A DNA stretch of 64,000 nt from Prorocentrum cordatum (Eukaryota; Sar; Dinophyceae; Prorocentrales; Prorocentraceae). Shown in pieces: positions 45,983-56,275 of the stretch; positions within the stretch are counted from its first letter, which is position 1, and the number at the start of each line of letters is the position of its first letter. Location: NCBI GenBank assembly GCA_963575745.1, contig CAUYUJ010014178.1, forward strand, positions 306,591 to 370,590. Direction: 5' to 3'. Both the position numbers and the translations under genes were made by a program. The notes beneath the pieces are model-generated. The model worked only from the letters and a program-made list of their open reading frames with translations, was not told where the DNA came from and searched no databases.

Positions 45983-46279
45983 CCCCCGCGCTCGCGGCGG
46001 ACCCGGAGCTCGCGGTGGGCCACAAGGGGTCGCCGCCGCATGATGGGCGGCATCCCGACGCCGAGGGCTTGCCGAAAGGGACGTTGTCGTTCGGCAAGGT
46101 GGTTCTGAAATCTGACGCGTTTGATGAACACCCATTGGTGTTTGACTTGCTGGTGAAATGCCCTGGCGGTGGTGCAGAATACGCGGTGCCAGCTTTGTAC
46201 GTCCGAGTCCTGGCGCCCAAGGACTGCGGCGGGAATCGCCGTCGTCACCGTCGTCTCCCTCGCCCCCACAGGGGATGAC
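45940..46279 (+). CDS. Unidentified coding exon downstream of the previous one
   Basis: After TTTCCTAGCAG, a good acceptor, the frame reads TGLVLHFIGVVTPALAADPE, GLPKGTLSFGKVVLKSDAFD, EHPLVFDLLVKCPGGGAEYA and VPALYVRVLAPKDCGG, then turns Arg/His-rich up to a TGA at 46277-46279. The convincing part ends near 46232. Confidence 0.45.
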
Positions 46280-46420
46280 TTTGTTGGGCGGGGGGAAATC
46301 TGTAAATATCTTTGAACGTGAACTGGTTTGAGCCTGGCTTGACCCAGAAACTGCTTGAGATCAATTGCCACGGAGGAGGATGGACGGGGGAAGGCGGGAG
46401 GTCCTTATAGATCACCCAAG

Positions 46421-46700
46421 GAAGGGCTACCCTAGGGCTACCCCTAGGGCCTACCCCTAGGGCTACCCTAGGGCTACCCCTAGGGCCTACCCCTAGGGCT
46501 ACCCTAGGGCTACCCTAGGGCCTACCCTTAGGGCTACCCTGGGGCTACCCCTAGGGCCTACCCCTAGGGCTACCCTAGGGCTACCCCTAGGGCCTACCCC
46601 TAGGGCTACCCTAGGGCCTACCCCTAGGGCTACCTTAGGGCTACCTCTGGGGCCTACCCCTAGGGGTACCCTAGGGCTACCCTAGGGTGTCCAGTGGGGC
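46421..46700. repeat. CCCTAGGGCTAC-type array
   Basis: Units of 12-13 bp built on the palindromic core CCTAGG: CCCTAGGGCTAC and CCCCTAGGGCCTAC. It is not a canonical telomere repeat (TTTAGGG). It ends in GGGAAGCCTAGGGCC, the word that builds the array at 48.1 kb. Confidence 0.95.
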
Positions 46701-46727
46701 CTATCCTTGGGAAGCCTAGGGCCTTCA

Positions 46728-47345
46728 GTATGTGTAATCCGCCACACAAGCAAGCAATGCCTTTAATGTCCCGCCCGCCCGCCCGACAAAAGGAATCAGC
46801 TTGTAATCCGCCATAATAGTAATCAACTTGCAATCCGCTGCCAAATGGAATCACTTTGTAATCCGCCACGAAAGCAATCAATGCATTTAATGTCCCGCCC
46901 GCCCGCCCGACCAAAGGAATAAGTTTGCAATCCGCTGCCAAAGGGAATCCATGTGTAATTCACCACACAAGCAATTATTGCCTTCAATGTCCCGCCCGCC
47001 CGCCCGGCAAAAGGCGCCCGACCAAAGGAATAAGTTGAAAATCCGCTGCCAAAGGGAATCCATTCGCAATTCACCAAACAAGCAATCATTGCCTTTAATG
47101 TCCCGCCCGCCCGCCAGACAAAAGGAATCAATGTGTAATCTGCCACAATAAGAATCAGTTTGCCATCCGCCACACAAGCAATCAATGCCTTTAATGTCCC
47201 GCCCGCCCGCCCGACAAAAGGAATCAGCTTGTAATCCGCCACAAATGGAATCTACTCGTAATCCGGTACCAACGGGAAGCAATTGGTAATCCACCACACA
47301 AGCAAGCAATCAATGCCTTTAATGTCCCGCCCGCCCGCCCGACTA
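46728..47345. repeat. About 96-128-bp array around AATGTCCCGCCCGCCCGCC
   Basis: The core occurs at 46765, 46889, 46986, 47097, 47193 and 47321. Each is preceded by TAATCCRCCACACAAGCAA and followed by ACAAAAGGAATCAG. Inter-unit sequence is made of further AATCCGC half-units. Confidence 0.9.
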
Positions 47346-47370
47346 AAGGCATCAACCCTAGGATAGACCG

Positions 47371-47800
47371 GTGAGGGGGGGTCTGTGAGGGGGGGTCAGC
47401 GAGGGGGGGTCCCAGAGGGGGGGTCCCAGAGGGGGGGTCCCAGAGGGGGGGTCAGCGAGGGGGGGTCCCAGAGGGGGGGTCTGTGAGGGGGGGTCTGCGA
47501 GGGGGGGTCAGCGAGGGGGGGTCCCAGAGGGGGGGTCTGCGAGGGGGGTCAGCGAGGGGGGGCAGCGGGGGGGCGACGGGGGGTCAGCGAGGGGGGGTCT
47601 GTGAGGGGGGGTCAGCGAGGGGGAGAGGGGGGGTCAGAGGGGGGGTCCCAGAGGGGGGGTCAGCGAGGGGGGGTCCCAGAGGGGGGGTCAGCGAGGGGGG
47701 GGTCAGCGAGGGGGGGTCAGCGAGGGGGGGTCTGCGAGGGGGGGTCAGCGAGGGGGGGTCCCAGAGGGGGGGTCTGCGAGGGGGGGTCTGCGGCGCCGGG
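47371..47800. repeat. GGGGGGTCAGCGA / GGGGGGTCCCAGA array
   Basis: About 25 units of 15-17 bp, each a G7 run plus TCAGCGA, TCCCAGA, TCTGCGA or TCTGTGA. The G runs make G-quadruplexes plausible. Confidence 0.95.
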
Positions 47801-47884
47801 GCCGCGGTCGCCGGGGGGCGGCGCGGGCGCCCTGCCCTCGGAAGGGGGAGCGGGGGGGGGGGAAGCAGGGGATCGAGGGAGTAG

Positions 47885-48045
47885 CGAGGGAGGAGGAGGA
47901 GGTGGAGGAGGAGGAGGAGGAGGAGGAGGAGGAGGTGGCGGCGGAGGAGGAGGAGGCGGCGGGAGCAGGGGGGAGGGAGGAGGCGGGCGGACGGAGTGAG
48001 GAGGGAGGAGGGAGGAGGCGTGCGGAGGGAGGAGGGAGGAGGGAT
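47885..48045. repeat. (GGA)n tract
   Basis: GGA triplets with GCG interruptions between the G-rich array and the next array. Confidence 0.9.
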
Positions 48046-48074
48046 GCTGCCGGCTCGGATTCCCGCTACAAAGG

Positions 48075-48352
48075 GGTCCGGCTACCCCTGGGGCCCACCC
48101 CTAGGGCTACCCTAGGGCTACCCCTTGGGAAGCCTAGGGCCTTTGGGAAGCCTAGGGCCTTGGGTAGGGCCTACCCTTGGGAAGCCTAGGGCCTTGGGTA
48201 GGGCCTACCCTTGGGAAGCCTAGGGCCTTGGGTAGGGCCTACCCTTGGGAAGCCTAGGGCCTTGGGTAGGGCCTACCCTTGGGAAGCCTAGGGCCTTGGG
48301 TAGGGCCTACCCTTGGGAAGCCTAGGGCCTTGGGTAGGGCCTAGGGTAGCCA
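48075..48352. repeat. 34-bp array, five or more nearly identical units
   Basis: AAGCCTAGGGCCTTGGGTAG starts at 48182, 48216, 48250, 48284 and 48318, exactly 34 bp apart with almost no differences. Each unit contains GGGTAGG/CCTACCC. The uniformity suggests recent expansion. Confidence 0.95.
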
Positions 48353-48509
48353 AGGCCCCCGGTGATCTATACCGGGAGGTCGGGGAAAGGGGAAGGACTC
48401 TTTCCCCTTTCCCCTCCTCCTTCTCGGAAGGAGGAGGGGGGGGGCCAGAGAGGGGGGATGGGGGGGGGCTGAGGCAGGGGTGAGCGGGTGAGCGGCGTCC
48501 TCAGGACGA

Positions 48510-48602
48510 TGTGAAGTTGTTGAACGCCACCGTGGGCACGGTCACCGCGGGGCCGCTGCTGCAGGAGATGGCGCTGGGGCATATCGGTCATCGGTGCAGG
48601 CG
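48510..48602 (+). CDS. Possible short coding exon
   Basis: The frame DVKLLNATVGTVTAGPLLQE then MALGHIGHRC is protein-like and sits between arrays. It resembles, in position and style, the exon ending at 50295. Too short for identification. Confidence 0.25.
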
Positions 48603-48815
48603 CCGATTCTTGTTATCGTTCTCGCCGTCGTCGTCGACGACGACGCTCGTCGTCGTCGTCGATCGTCGACGTGCGTCGTCGTCGTCGCCGTCGACGTTCA
48701 ACGTCGCCGTCGTCGTTGACGCTCGTCGTCGTCGTCGTCTTCGTCTTCGTCTTCGTCTTCGCCATCGTCTCTGACGTTCGTTCGTCGTCGTCGTCGAAGT
48801 CGTTGTCGACCTTCG
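48603..48815. repeat. CGT/CGA trinucleotide array with palindromes
   Basis: CGTCGT and CGACGA runs alternate with GTCGAC and GACGTT words, so strands can pair with themselves. Similar to 34905-34972. Confidence 0.9.
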
Positions 48816-49130
48816 ATCTTCGAACTTGAACCCCAAGAGCTTTCGCATCGGCGCCTCGCGGGGCTTTCTCGGGGCCCTCTGGGACCCTTTCCAAGGCCCC
48901 CGGAAGGGGCCCAATGAGGCCCCAAGGCGGCCCCAAGGGGCCCCAAAGAGCGGCCGCGTGAAGCCTCTCTTGCGTGACCGATTTCGGGGCCCTCTTGGGG
49001 CCCTCTTGGAACCTCTCGAGCCCTCTCGGGGCACTTTTGGATTCTTCCCAAGGCCTTCGGAAAGGACCCAGGAGGGCCCCAGGAGGGCCCCAAGAGGCCC
49101 CCAGAGGTGCTATATCTAACCCGCGGGCTG
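48815..49130 (-). repeat. Dispersed repeat copy (partner at 34641-34830, opposite orientation)
   Basis: The reverse complement reads GAAATCGGTCACGCAAGAGA, GGCCTCATTGGGCCCCTTCC and GCGCCGATGCGAAAGCTC in the order found at 34.65-34.8 kb. The copy continues about 130 bp further with GGCCCCAAGAGG-like words. Confidence 0.85.
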
Positions 49131-49205
49131 TCTCGGGGCAATATTGGGGCATCGAGGGGTATGGTGTGGACCTTCTTGGGCCCCTCTTCGGGTCCCGAAC
49201 CAGGC

Positions 49206-49229
49206 GGGGAAACGCGGCCGCGTTTCCCC
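49206..49229. other. Perfect 24-bp palindrome
   Basis: GGGGAAACGCGG is followed by its exact reverse complement. It contains a NotI site. The flanking CCCGAACCAGG words recur at 49797 and, inverted, at 49905. Confidence 0.95.
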
Positions 49230-49251
49230 TCGTTTTTCAGGGGTGGTATTA

Positions 49252-49278
49252 GGGGGGGGGGGGGGGGGGGGGGGGGGG
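49252..49278. repeat. Poly-G run of about 27
   Basis: An uninterrupted G homopolymer. Assembly length may be inexact. Confidence 0.95.
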
Positions 49279-49339
49279 CTCTCTCTGGGTTATCTTGGGG
49301 CTCTCTTGAGGTTTCGGGTGGGCCGAGATGGCCCCAAGA

Positions 49340-49712
49340 GGGCCCCGAGAGGTTGTGTGATGGTTGTGGTTTGGCCTGCCAGGTGGTCGTGCCCGTATTT
49401 GCCTTGCGGCCCTGGTCATGGTGCACTCTGGGCCTGCCAGATGATGGTGCAGTTTGGCCTGCCAGGTGATGGTGCACTTTTGGTGCGCCAGTTGATGTGA
49501 TGGTGTGGCATTCGCCTGCCAGGTGGTGGTGCCCAAAGTTTGCATTGCTGCCCAGGTGCTGGTGCTTGTTGGGCCTGCCAGGTGAGGGTGCGCGTTGGCC
49601 TGCCAGCTGGCGGTGCACTGTTCTTGCGCCCGTTGATGTGATGGTGGTTTTGGCTTGCCAGGTGGTGGTGCCCAAATTTGCATTGCTGCCCAGGTGATGG
49701 TGTATATCGGGG
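49340..49712. repeat. CCTGCCAGGTGRTGGTGC array with a 143-bp higher-order unit
   Basis: Short GCCTGCCAGGTGGTGGTGC units form a larger repeat: the stretch from GTTGATGTGATGGTG to TTTGCATTGCTGCCCAGG occurs at about 49490 and 49633. A diverged copy starts near 49360. Confidence 0.85.
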
Positions 49713-49796
49713 CCCTCTCGGGGCCCCCTTGGGGCTATTGCGAGGCCGTCTTGGGGTTGGTTTGGGGCCCTGGGCCGCGCTTGGGAGCTCGGGCCG

Positions 49797-49936
49797 CTTT
49801 TCGGGCCCCGAACCAGGTGGGGAAACGGTTCGAGATTCAGATGCAGACGGTTCAAGCGGTTCACGATCTATACGACTCAAGATAAACATGGTTCAAGATT
49901 CAGCTGGCGTTTCCCAACCTGGTTCGGGGCCCGAAC
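49797..49936. repeat. About 30-bp inverted repeat CGGGCCCCGAACCAGG
   Basis: GGGCCCCGAACCAGGTGGGG at 49803-49822 is answered by the reverse complement CCAACCTGGTTCGGGGCCC at 49910-49930. A third, plus-oriented copy is at 49184-49216. Confidence 0.85.
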
Positions 49937-50013
49937 GGGAAGGGGGGCGGGGGGGCGTCGGCCAGCCCCCCCCGGCCCCCCCCCCGGCCCCCCCCCCCCC
50001 CCCCCTTCTGCCC
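49937..50013. repeat. G-run and C-run spacer
   Basis: GGGGGG runs at 49940-49955 face C-runs at 49966-50005 and may pair. Confidence 0.8.
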
Positions 50014-50019
50014 CCGTCG

Positions 50020-50295
50020 GCCCGACCTCCTGGAACTCACGGCGAACGTCCCGACGGCCATCCTGGATTCCACCGTGGAGTTCTCCAAGGAAGGGGGCAT
50101 GGTGCAGTTGGCCAGGGCCGCGTTGCCCCACGAAGCTAAGACCGTCGCCGCGGCGCGCCAGTCTGCGCCCGCGCAGCTGGCCACGGTCGACGGAGTCGAC
50201 GGCGATCACACATTCGAATATCCGGGCCCTTCTTCACCGAAGCAGAATCACATGCGCATGGGCAGCATGGGCTCGGGTAAGAAGCCCACGGATTA
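50020..50295 (+). CDS. C-terminal end of an unidentified protein
   Basis: The frame reads PDLLELTANVPTAILDSTVE, FSKEGGMVQLARAALPHEAK, TVAAARQSAPAQLATVDGVD and ends HMRMGSMGSGKKPTD at a TAG (50293-50295). Normal composition, no low complexity. It is open upstream into the C-run tract, so an acceptor near 50015 is likely. It could be the last exon of a gene whose earlier exons lie in the same-strand block at 35-46 kb, or a separate gene; I cannot tell. Confidence 0.5.
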
Positions 50296-51590
50296 GGCTA
50301 GGTGGCTGGCGGGTGCTGAGATGAGCTGAGCGGCATCGGCCGTTTCTCCCGTCCTGCCTCCACTTGTCCTCCATAAAGTTGGTCCCGTGTGCGCCTCATT
50401 CGTCGCCGCGGTTGGATCTGGTTCGAACGACGAAAGTCCGCTGGGCCATGTGTGAAAGCGCTCGCCAGGGCAGCGCTTCGCGCAATTGTGGGGGGAGGGG
50501 CCGAGCACGTTATCTATTCCGATTGGCCCTGCTCAAGCTCTCGTTGGTTTGCCGTGCTGCTTCCAACTCCCCGCAGCCTGCCTGCGAGCAGGCTGCGCGG
50601 CCTTGTTTCCGCGCTCCTCCGGGGCGGGCCCTGGGGCGGGGCCCGGGTGGCACACTCGGGCAGCAATTGTGCGCAGTTTGCGGTTTGCTCCGCCCTGGAA
50701 GAAGTCGACTTGCCAGCCGTTGTTGCTGGCGCGCACCGCGCCGAGTCAGAGAATCGCACTCCTCCTCCCCGTCCTTTTCGTCTCGAGTCGCGACGTATGC
50801 GCGTCGCCGTTGCCGACGCGTGGTGGAGTGGCAATCGCAATCGCACTCGTTTGCAAGAGCTTATTAAAGACCACGCATGATGAAACTGGAGCCCTCGCTC
50901 GAGACATCTTCAACCCATGGAATGCCATGGGAGCTCGCGAATTGTTTGTCTTGTCAAAAATGAGGCTCTCGCCTAAGACATCCTCAAACAAAGCGAGATG
51001 TTTAATACAAGATGATTATTGTGAGGTAGCGATGAGACAACAATGAGGGACGGGTGGGGTGGGTGCCCATGCGCATGCATTTTGGGCCCTGATTGAGACC
51101 GCGTCGCGTGTTACGGAACCAATAACATGATACGAATACGAACGACGGTTAGTACGCTTGACGCATGGCTGTGGATTGGGCTCTTGGCGCCCGAGAAGGG
51201 CGCCCAGGGATGCGCGAACGAAACGCCGCGAGACGACTGGATTCGCGTTCGGTCGGACAGACCGCCAACGCGTCATCCACGGTGTGTTACCTGGTTTCGC
51301 GGCGTTTCGCGCTGCTACCGTATCGCCACGACTCGATACGTTATCATATTTAATGGTTAAGTTATCCCAAGCGCGGAAATGTGATGAAGCTGTGCGGCGC
51401 ATGCTTAAAATATCCGTTGGGCCGCCCATCGCCGCTGGCTTCTGTTTTGTAATTGGTCGTGGCGCGCGCTGCGGGATCGGCCGCGCGGGCATGTCGACGC
51501 GCGGCTTTGGCCCTCAAAGGGCGGTCGGTGACTTATCCTCGGCCCCAGGGGGCGGCGTGCCAGGATAAGTCGGATGACCTGCCGCCCCCC
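50296..51590. other. Unassigned region; several weak open frames
   Basis: Frames on both strands (for example 50389-50880 plus, 51016-51492 minus) have no recognisable domain. A reverse unit of the GAGGATGTCTC core is near 50962. A plausible 3' untranslated and intergenic stretch. Confidence 0.3.
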
Positions 51591-51599
51591 CGTTGGGGA

Positions 51600-53271
51600 C
51601 GTCCCCAGCTATCGAGATAGTTGAACCGAAGAAAGCAGAACTTGTTTCACTATACGAGCTGGGGTACTTCAAACGGTATCCGAGTAGACGGGCGCACAAC
51701 GTAGTGACGTAGTAGACACACGTTGGGTACTCAAGTGGAAGCACCGTAATCTCAAGAAGTTCATCAAAGCTCGGCTCATGATGAGAGGTTTCAAGGACAT
51801 GGAGAGTAATCTGGCCACCTTCGCCAGGACTGCGTCGCGACGGGGCCAAAGAGTGGTCAACGCAGTAACTGTGCAGCAGGACGACTGGGTGTTGTTTAGC
51901 TTCGACGCGTCGGCAGCATGGCTCACTTTTGAAGAGCTGTCGCAGCTTACGGGCAAGCCGCTTTGAATGGTGCAGTTTGAGCTTAACTGCGAGGACACGG
52001 AGCTGCTCAAAACGATCCCGGGTTTCGAAACCTTCAACCCCAGGGAGGAGGTACTCATCATGGTGAAGGCAGTGTGCGGGCTCAAAGATGCTCCCAGAGC
52101 GTGGCGGAAGAAGCTGCACCTCGTTCTGGAGGAGTTCGGCTTTCGAGCTCTGCATGCCGACGCCCAGCTGCACGTCCGACACGAGCAGACGCACCCAACG
52201 ATGATTTTGTCAGCACATGTCGACGATCTCAAGGGAGGGGCACCGCGGAAGCTAGCGCTGCAACTCCTACAGCACCTGGAAAAGCACGTTGCCACCTGCA
52301 CGCAACAGTGGGCCAACTTCACACATGTGGGAATAGAGCGCGTCTCTCGCGCAGACGGTATCTATACACATCGGGAGAAGTATGCGGCGACGCTTTCCGA
52401 CCTGGACCGCCGTCTCTTTGCAGGTTAGTCAGACGACGGCGAGATGAACGAGGAGGCGGCTTCGAGCTACGCGACTCTTCTCGGGGGCGTTGTTTGGCTG
52501 TGTTTGACTAAGGCTGCTATCTGCGCGCGCGTTCAAGCCCTGCAGCGACGCGGACAAAGGCCGCGGGCAAAGGATTGCAAGCGACTGAACATGGTGTTGC
52601 GGTGGGTGTGGCGGCACAAGCCGGGAATCATGTTTCGGAAGCTCAAGGGCCCGCTCCGACTAGTTGGTGTCACCGACGCAGCTTTCAAGGCGATTCCAGA
52701 GGATTCGTCAGGTGTGGCGTTGCGTGGTTGTGTCATTCTGTTGAACGGCGGCGTGGAGATTACGCCATCGTCGCGGGGTGGCAGCTGCATCATGTTGGAG
52801 CATCTCTGCAGACGACAGCGACGAGCAGTCCGATCCACATTTTCTGGCGAGCTCAACGGGCCCGTAGACACAGTGGAAATCCTGCTTGTCATTTAGATTT
52901 GCTTGCATCAAATGTGGCGCGGTTGCGTGGCTTCGGCGCGAGTTTTGGCTGATGCGTTGGGCCGAGGAGAGTTTCGTCCGCCGCGTGACGCTGCGATCGA
53001 TGCACGCAGTGTCTTTGATTGCCTTGCCACGACGGACTTGGGGGAGCTTGCGGAAGGAAGTCTCAAGCTTCACGTGCTTTCCTTGCGCGGGCGCCTCGCA
53101 ACCGGAGCGCTCCGCAGGCTCCTTGGGTCTGACACCTGTGACATGCGCGCAAATGGGCTGACGAAGGGGTCCGTGCCACGAGATCAACTCGTAGCTTGTG
53201 GCAACAGAGGGGACTACCGCACGGTGCACCCTGGAGCATGCACAACATGCGTCCAGGGCACACTGCGGTAA
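51600..53271 (+). pseudogene. Copia reverse transcriptase and RNase H, three in-frame stops
   Basis: From about 51600 the product matches Copia RTs: KKAELVSLYELGYFKRYPSR, a small frame disturbance at about 51700, DTRWVLKWKHRNLKKF, then LFSFDASAAWL with the first catalytic Asp at 51904. It goes on MVKAVCGLKDAPRAWRKKL and AHVDDLKGG with the catalytic pair at 52222-52227. RNase H follows: GVTDAAFKAIPEDSSGVALR, STFSGELNGPVDTVE, then DARSVFDCLATTDLGELAEG and MRANGLTKGSVPRDQLV. One frame covers 51706-53271 with only three stops (TGA 51964, TAG 52426, TAG 52894), so both catalytic sites are intact but the protein is not. Confidence 0.75.
51600..53271 (+). mobile_element. Copia-type retrotransposon remnant (3' part)
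   Basis: This RT/RNase H portion lacks the integrase half, which in Copia elements precedes RT. The Copia remnant at 26.5-32.2 kb has exactly that half and lacks RT, and lies on the same strand. They may be two halves of one element or separate truncated copies. LTRs were not seen. Confidence 0.5.
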
Positions 53272-53336
53272 GGAACTGACTTGTCCACATCACACCGCGC
53301 GCAGCACTCCGCAGGCAGTGCGACGACTGCAACAAT

Positions 53337-53450
53337 CTGAGCCAGGGGCATCGTCATGTGGCCGCGGCAGGCTACTCTGAGCCAAGGGCATAGAAATGTG
53401 TCCGTGGTACGCGACGCTGAGATGTTGGCATACAAATGTGTCGCATCTGT
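53337..53450. repeat. 40-bp tandem repeat, three copies
   Basis: CTGAGCCAGGGGCATCGTCA at 53337, CTGAGCCAAGGGCATAGAAA at 53377 and CTGAGATGTTGGCATACAAA at 53417. It follows the RNase H part. Confidence 0.9.
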
Positions 53451-53820
53451 GCTTGCACCTCGGCGTGGGTGGTCGCCATAGCCATTCGCGCCAGCATAAA
53501 CATGCAGGCGACGTTCGTGATCGTCGTTCTGCGTGTATGTATTTCTAGACTGCATCGTGACTCTCGAGATGTAGTGCCTCGTTTCACGGAGGACGGGTTC
53601 TTTAGTGTATTTCTTTCTCCGGGAACGTAGGTAGCAATACAAACACGCATTTGCATTGTATAAGCTGGGAGATGCACGGGCGAACTCATGAATCGGCCGC
53701 TGTAGATACTCGTGCCTCTCAGATCGTACTTGTATAGTCTTTTTCCCCACATACAAAGTGGGGTTCTTGTTCTCTCTGCACGCGCCGCGCAGGATCTCAC
53801 CCACCCCCTTTCCTTTCTCT
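53451..53820. other. Unassigned, lower-GC sequence
   Basis: No convincing reading frame. Minus frames covering 53214-53831 have no domain. It may be the 3' untranslated part of the Copia copy. Confidence 0.3.
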
Positions 53821-53822
53821 CT

Positions 53823-54125
53823 CACACACACTCACCATCATCACCATCATCATCACCATCGACCACCATCATCGTCATCACACGCACGCACTCATCATCA
53901 TTACCATCATCACCATCAACCATCATCACCGTCATCACTACTCATCCGCATAATCCTTCACCACTACTCATCATCATAATCCTCATCATCATCATCGTCA
54001 CCATCATCACCATTCGATCACCCACTCAGTGGCCATCATGATCATCATCAGCATCATCACCATTCATTCATCACACACTCATCATCATCATCATCATCAT
54101 CATCATTCACTCATTCACTCACCAT
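53823..54125. repeat. CAT/CACCAT degenerate array
   Basis: CATCAT, CACCAT and TCATCAC words with CACTCA interruptions. Poly-His, poly-Ile and poly-Ser frames here are array products. Confidence 0.9.
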
Positions 54126-54145
54126 TTCGTCATCATTCACTCCTT

Positions 54146-55025
54146 GGCTTGAATATGAAGGTAGTATCAGTAGTATCAGGCGGGAACCTCGTCTGTGAGT
54201 GAATTGTGAGGAAGTCTCAGGCGGGAGCCCCTCCCTATGGGGCCCGCACCTCATGTTTTTAATCCGAGGCGGGTCATTCGAAACGTGTAATTGTCGTCAC
54301 TTTTGAGCCCCTGTGGCTTGAATCTGGAGGAAGTATCAAGCGGGAACCTCGTCTGTGAGTGAATTGCGACGAAGCCTCTCCTTATGGGGCCCGCACTTCA
54401 TGTTTTTAATCCGAGGCGTGTCATTCGAAACGTGTAACCGTCGTCACTTTTGGGCCCCTTTGGCGTGCATCTGGAGGAAGTATCAAGCGGGAACCTCGTC
54501 TGTGAGTGAATTGTGAGGAAGTCGCAGGCGGGAACCCCTCCCTATGGGGCCCGCACTTCATGTTTTTAATCCGAGGCGGGTCATTCGAAACGTGTAACCG
54601 TCGTCACTTTTGGGCCCCTGCGGCTTGAATCTGGAGGAAGTATCAAGCGGGAGCCTCGTCTGTGAGTGAATTGTGACGAAGTCTCAAGCGGGAAGCCTCT
54701 CCCTATGGGGCCCGCATTTCGTATCTTTAATGTGGGGCGGGTCGTTCGAAACGTGTAATTGTCGTCACTTTTGGGCCCCTGTGGCGTGAATCTGGAGGAA
54801 ATATCAAGCGGGAGCCTCGTCTGTGAGTGAATTGCGACGAAGTCTCAGGCGGGAAGCCTCCCCCTGTGGGGCCCGCACCCCATGTTTTTAATCCGAGGCG
54901 GGTCATCCGAAACGTGTAACTGTCGGCACTTTTGGCTTCCGGAGGGCTTGAATAAGGAGGATGTATCAGGCGGGAGCCTCGTCTGTGAGTGACCCGCGAG
55001 GAAGTCACAGGCGGGAGCCCGCCGG
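54146..55025. repeat. About 160-bp tandem array, six copies
   Basis: Copies begin at 54146, 54315, 54462, 54622, 54783 and 54945 with GGCTTGAATCTGGAGGAAGT, followed by CCTCGTCTGTGAGTGAATTG, AGTCTCAGGCGGGA and GTTTTTAATCCGAGGCGGGT. Spacing varies from 147 to 169 bp through small indels. The AAGTCTCAGGCGGGA core resembles the 13.4-kb minisatellite. Confidence 0.95.
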
Positions 55026-55059
55026 TTTGTCCCCGCGCTGAGCCAGCTCGAAGCATGCG

Positions 55060-55475
55060 AGCTGGAGCTAAGGCGCAGGAGGAGGAGGAGGAGGAGGAGA
55101 GGAAGAGGACGAGGAACGGGAATTGAGGAGGACGACGGCGGCCGGGCGCAGGGGGAAACCCTTGCGTCCGGGCCGGGGGTCGTAACCCATCCTCGGCCGA
55201 AGCGGCGGCCGGGCGCAGGGGGAAACCCTTCCGTCCGGGCCAGGCGCAAACGCGCGCGTGCTAGCCGACGCGGCGACGGCGCCGAGGAAAATCGAGTTGC
55301 TTGCCACGACCAGGGGGAACGGGAGGTGCACATGGAGAAGAGGCAGGAGGATGAGGAGGGAAGGGGCATGGGGGAGGGCGACGACGAGGAGGAGGTGGCG
55401 CGAGAGGAGGAGGAGGAGGAGGAGGAGGAGGAGGAGGAGGAGGAGGAGGAGGAGGAGAAGGAGGAAGAGAAATAG
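55060..55475. repeat. (GGA)n tracts around a 69-bp duplication
   Basis: GGA runs at 55075-55110 and 55395-55475. Between them GGCCGGGCGCAGGGGGAAAC at 55139 recurs at 55208. Confidence 0.85.
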
Positions 55476-55965
55476 AAGGAGGAAGAGAGGGCAGTGCAGA
55501 GGGCGAGAGGAGAGGATGTCCGCCAGGGGGAGGAGGAAAGGGCAAAGGGTAAGCTAAACAGGTTTTCACGTGGGGTCCTACCGTCGGAGTAATTCTATGA
55601 GACGGCGGGCACCGAGTCAGAGCGACGGCACGGGAGGAGAGTCGAAGGGGATATTTGCATAAGCCCCCATCTCTTCTGCTGTGCGTTCCGTCGCCTCTGG
55701 GCTCAAGCCCGCGGGTCAAAGCGACTGCAAAGCAAACTGCAAAGCCCTTTGCGCAAATGCATCTCACACCTTCATCCTTTATCCCATTTGTTCTACATCT
55801 TGATTATCATTATGATTGTTGCTCTTCTTCTCTAGAGCGCCCGCTGGTGCTCGAACTTACTCATCCCTTCCTCATCCTCATCCTCCTCCTCTTCTGTCTC
55901 CTCCTCGTCCTACTCCTCCCGCCTTCCCCTGGCGCACACTCGGGGTCCCAAGATCCGCACGTGCA
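55476..55965. other. Unassigned region with TCC-rich patches
   Basis: No gene recognised. A CTCATCCTC-rich patch lies at 55860-55920. Confidence 0.3.
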
Positions 55966-55971
55966 TCGGAG

Positions 55972-55973
55972 GG

Positions 55974-56040
<67 letters not shown>

Positions 56041-56043
56041 GCA

Positions 56044-56084
<41 letters not shown>

Positions 56085-56091
56085 GACTACT

Positions 56092-56151
<60 letters not shown>

Positions 56152-56152
56152 A
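55972..56152. repeat. (CTA)n microsatellite
   Basis: About 55 CTA triplets with a few interruptions (GCAA at 56041). Followed by CCGACCTAC-like and (TACTCC)n short repeats to about 56330. Confidence 0.95.
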
Positions 56153-56275
56153 CTAATTATACTACTACGATAATAACCCCTACTACCTACCTAACTACCT
56201 ACATACCGACCACGACCGACCGACCTACCGACCTACCGACCCAAACGACCTCACCGACCTACAGACCTACCACCT

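Noticed and set aside
46421-46700. Telomere-like CCCTAGGG array
   Set aside because: The unit is CCCTAGGGCTAC with a CCTAGG dyad, not TTTAGGG, and it is internal with coding sequence on both sides.
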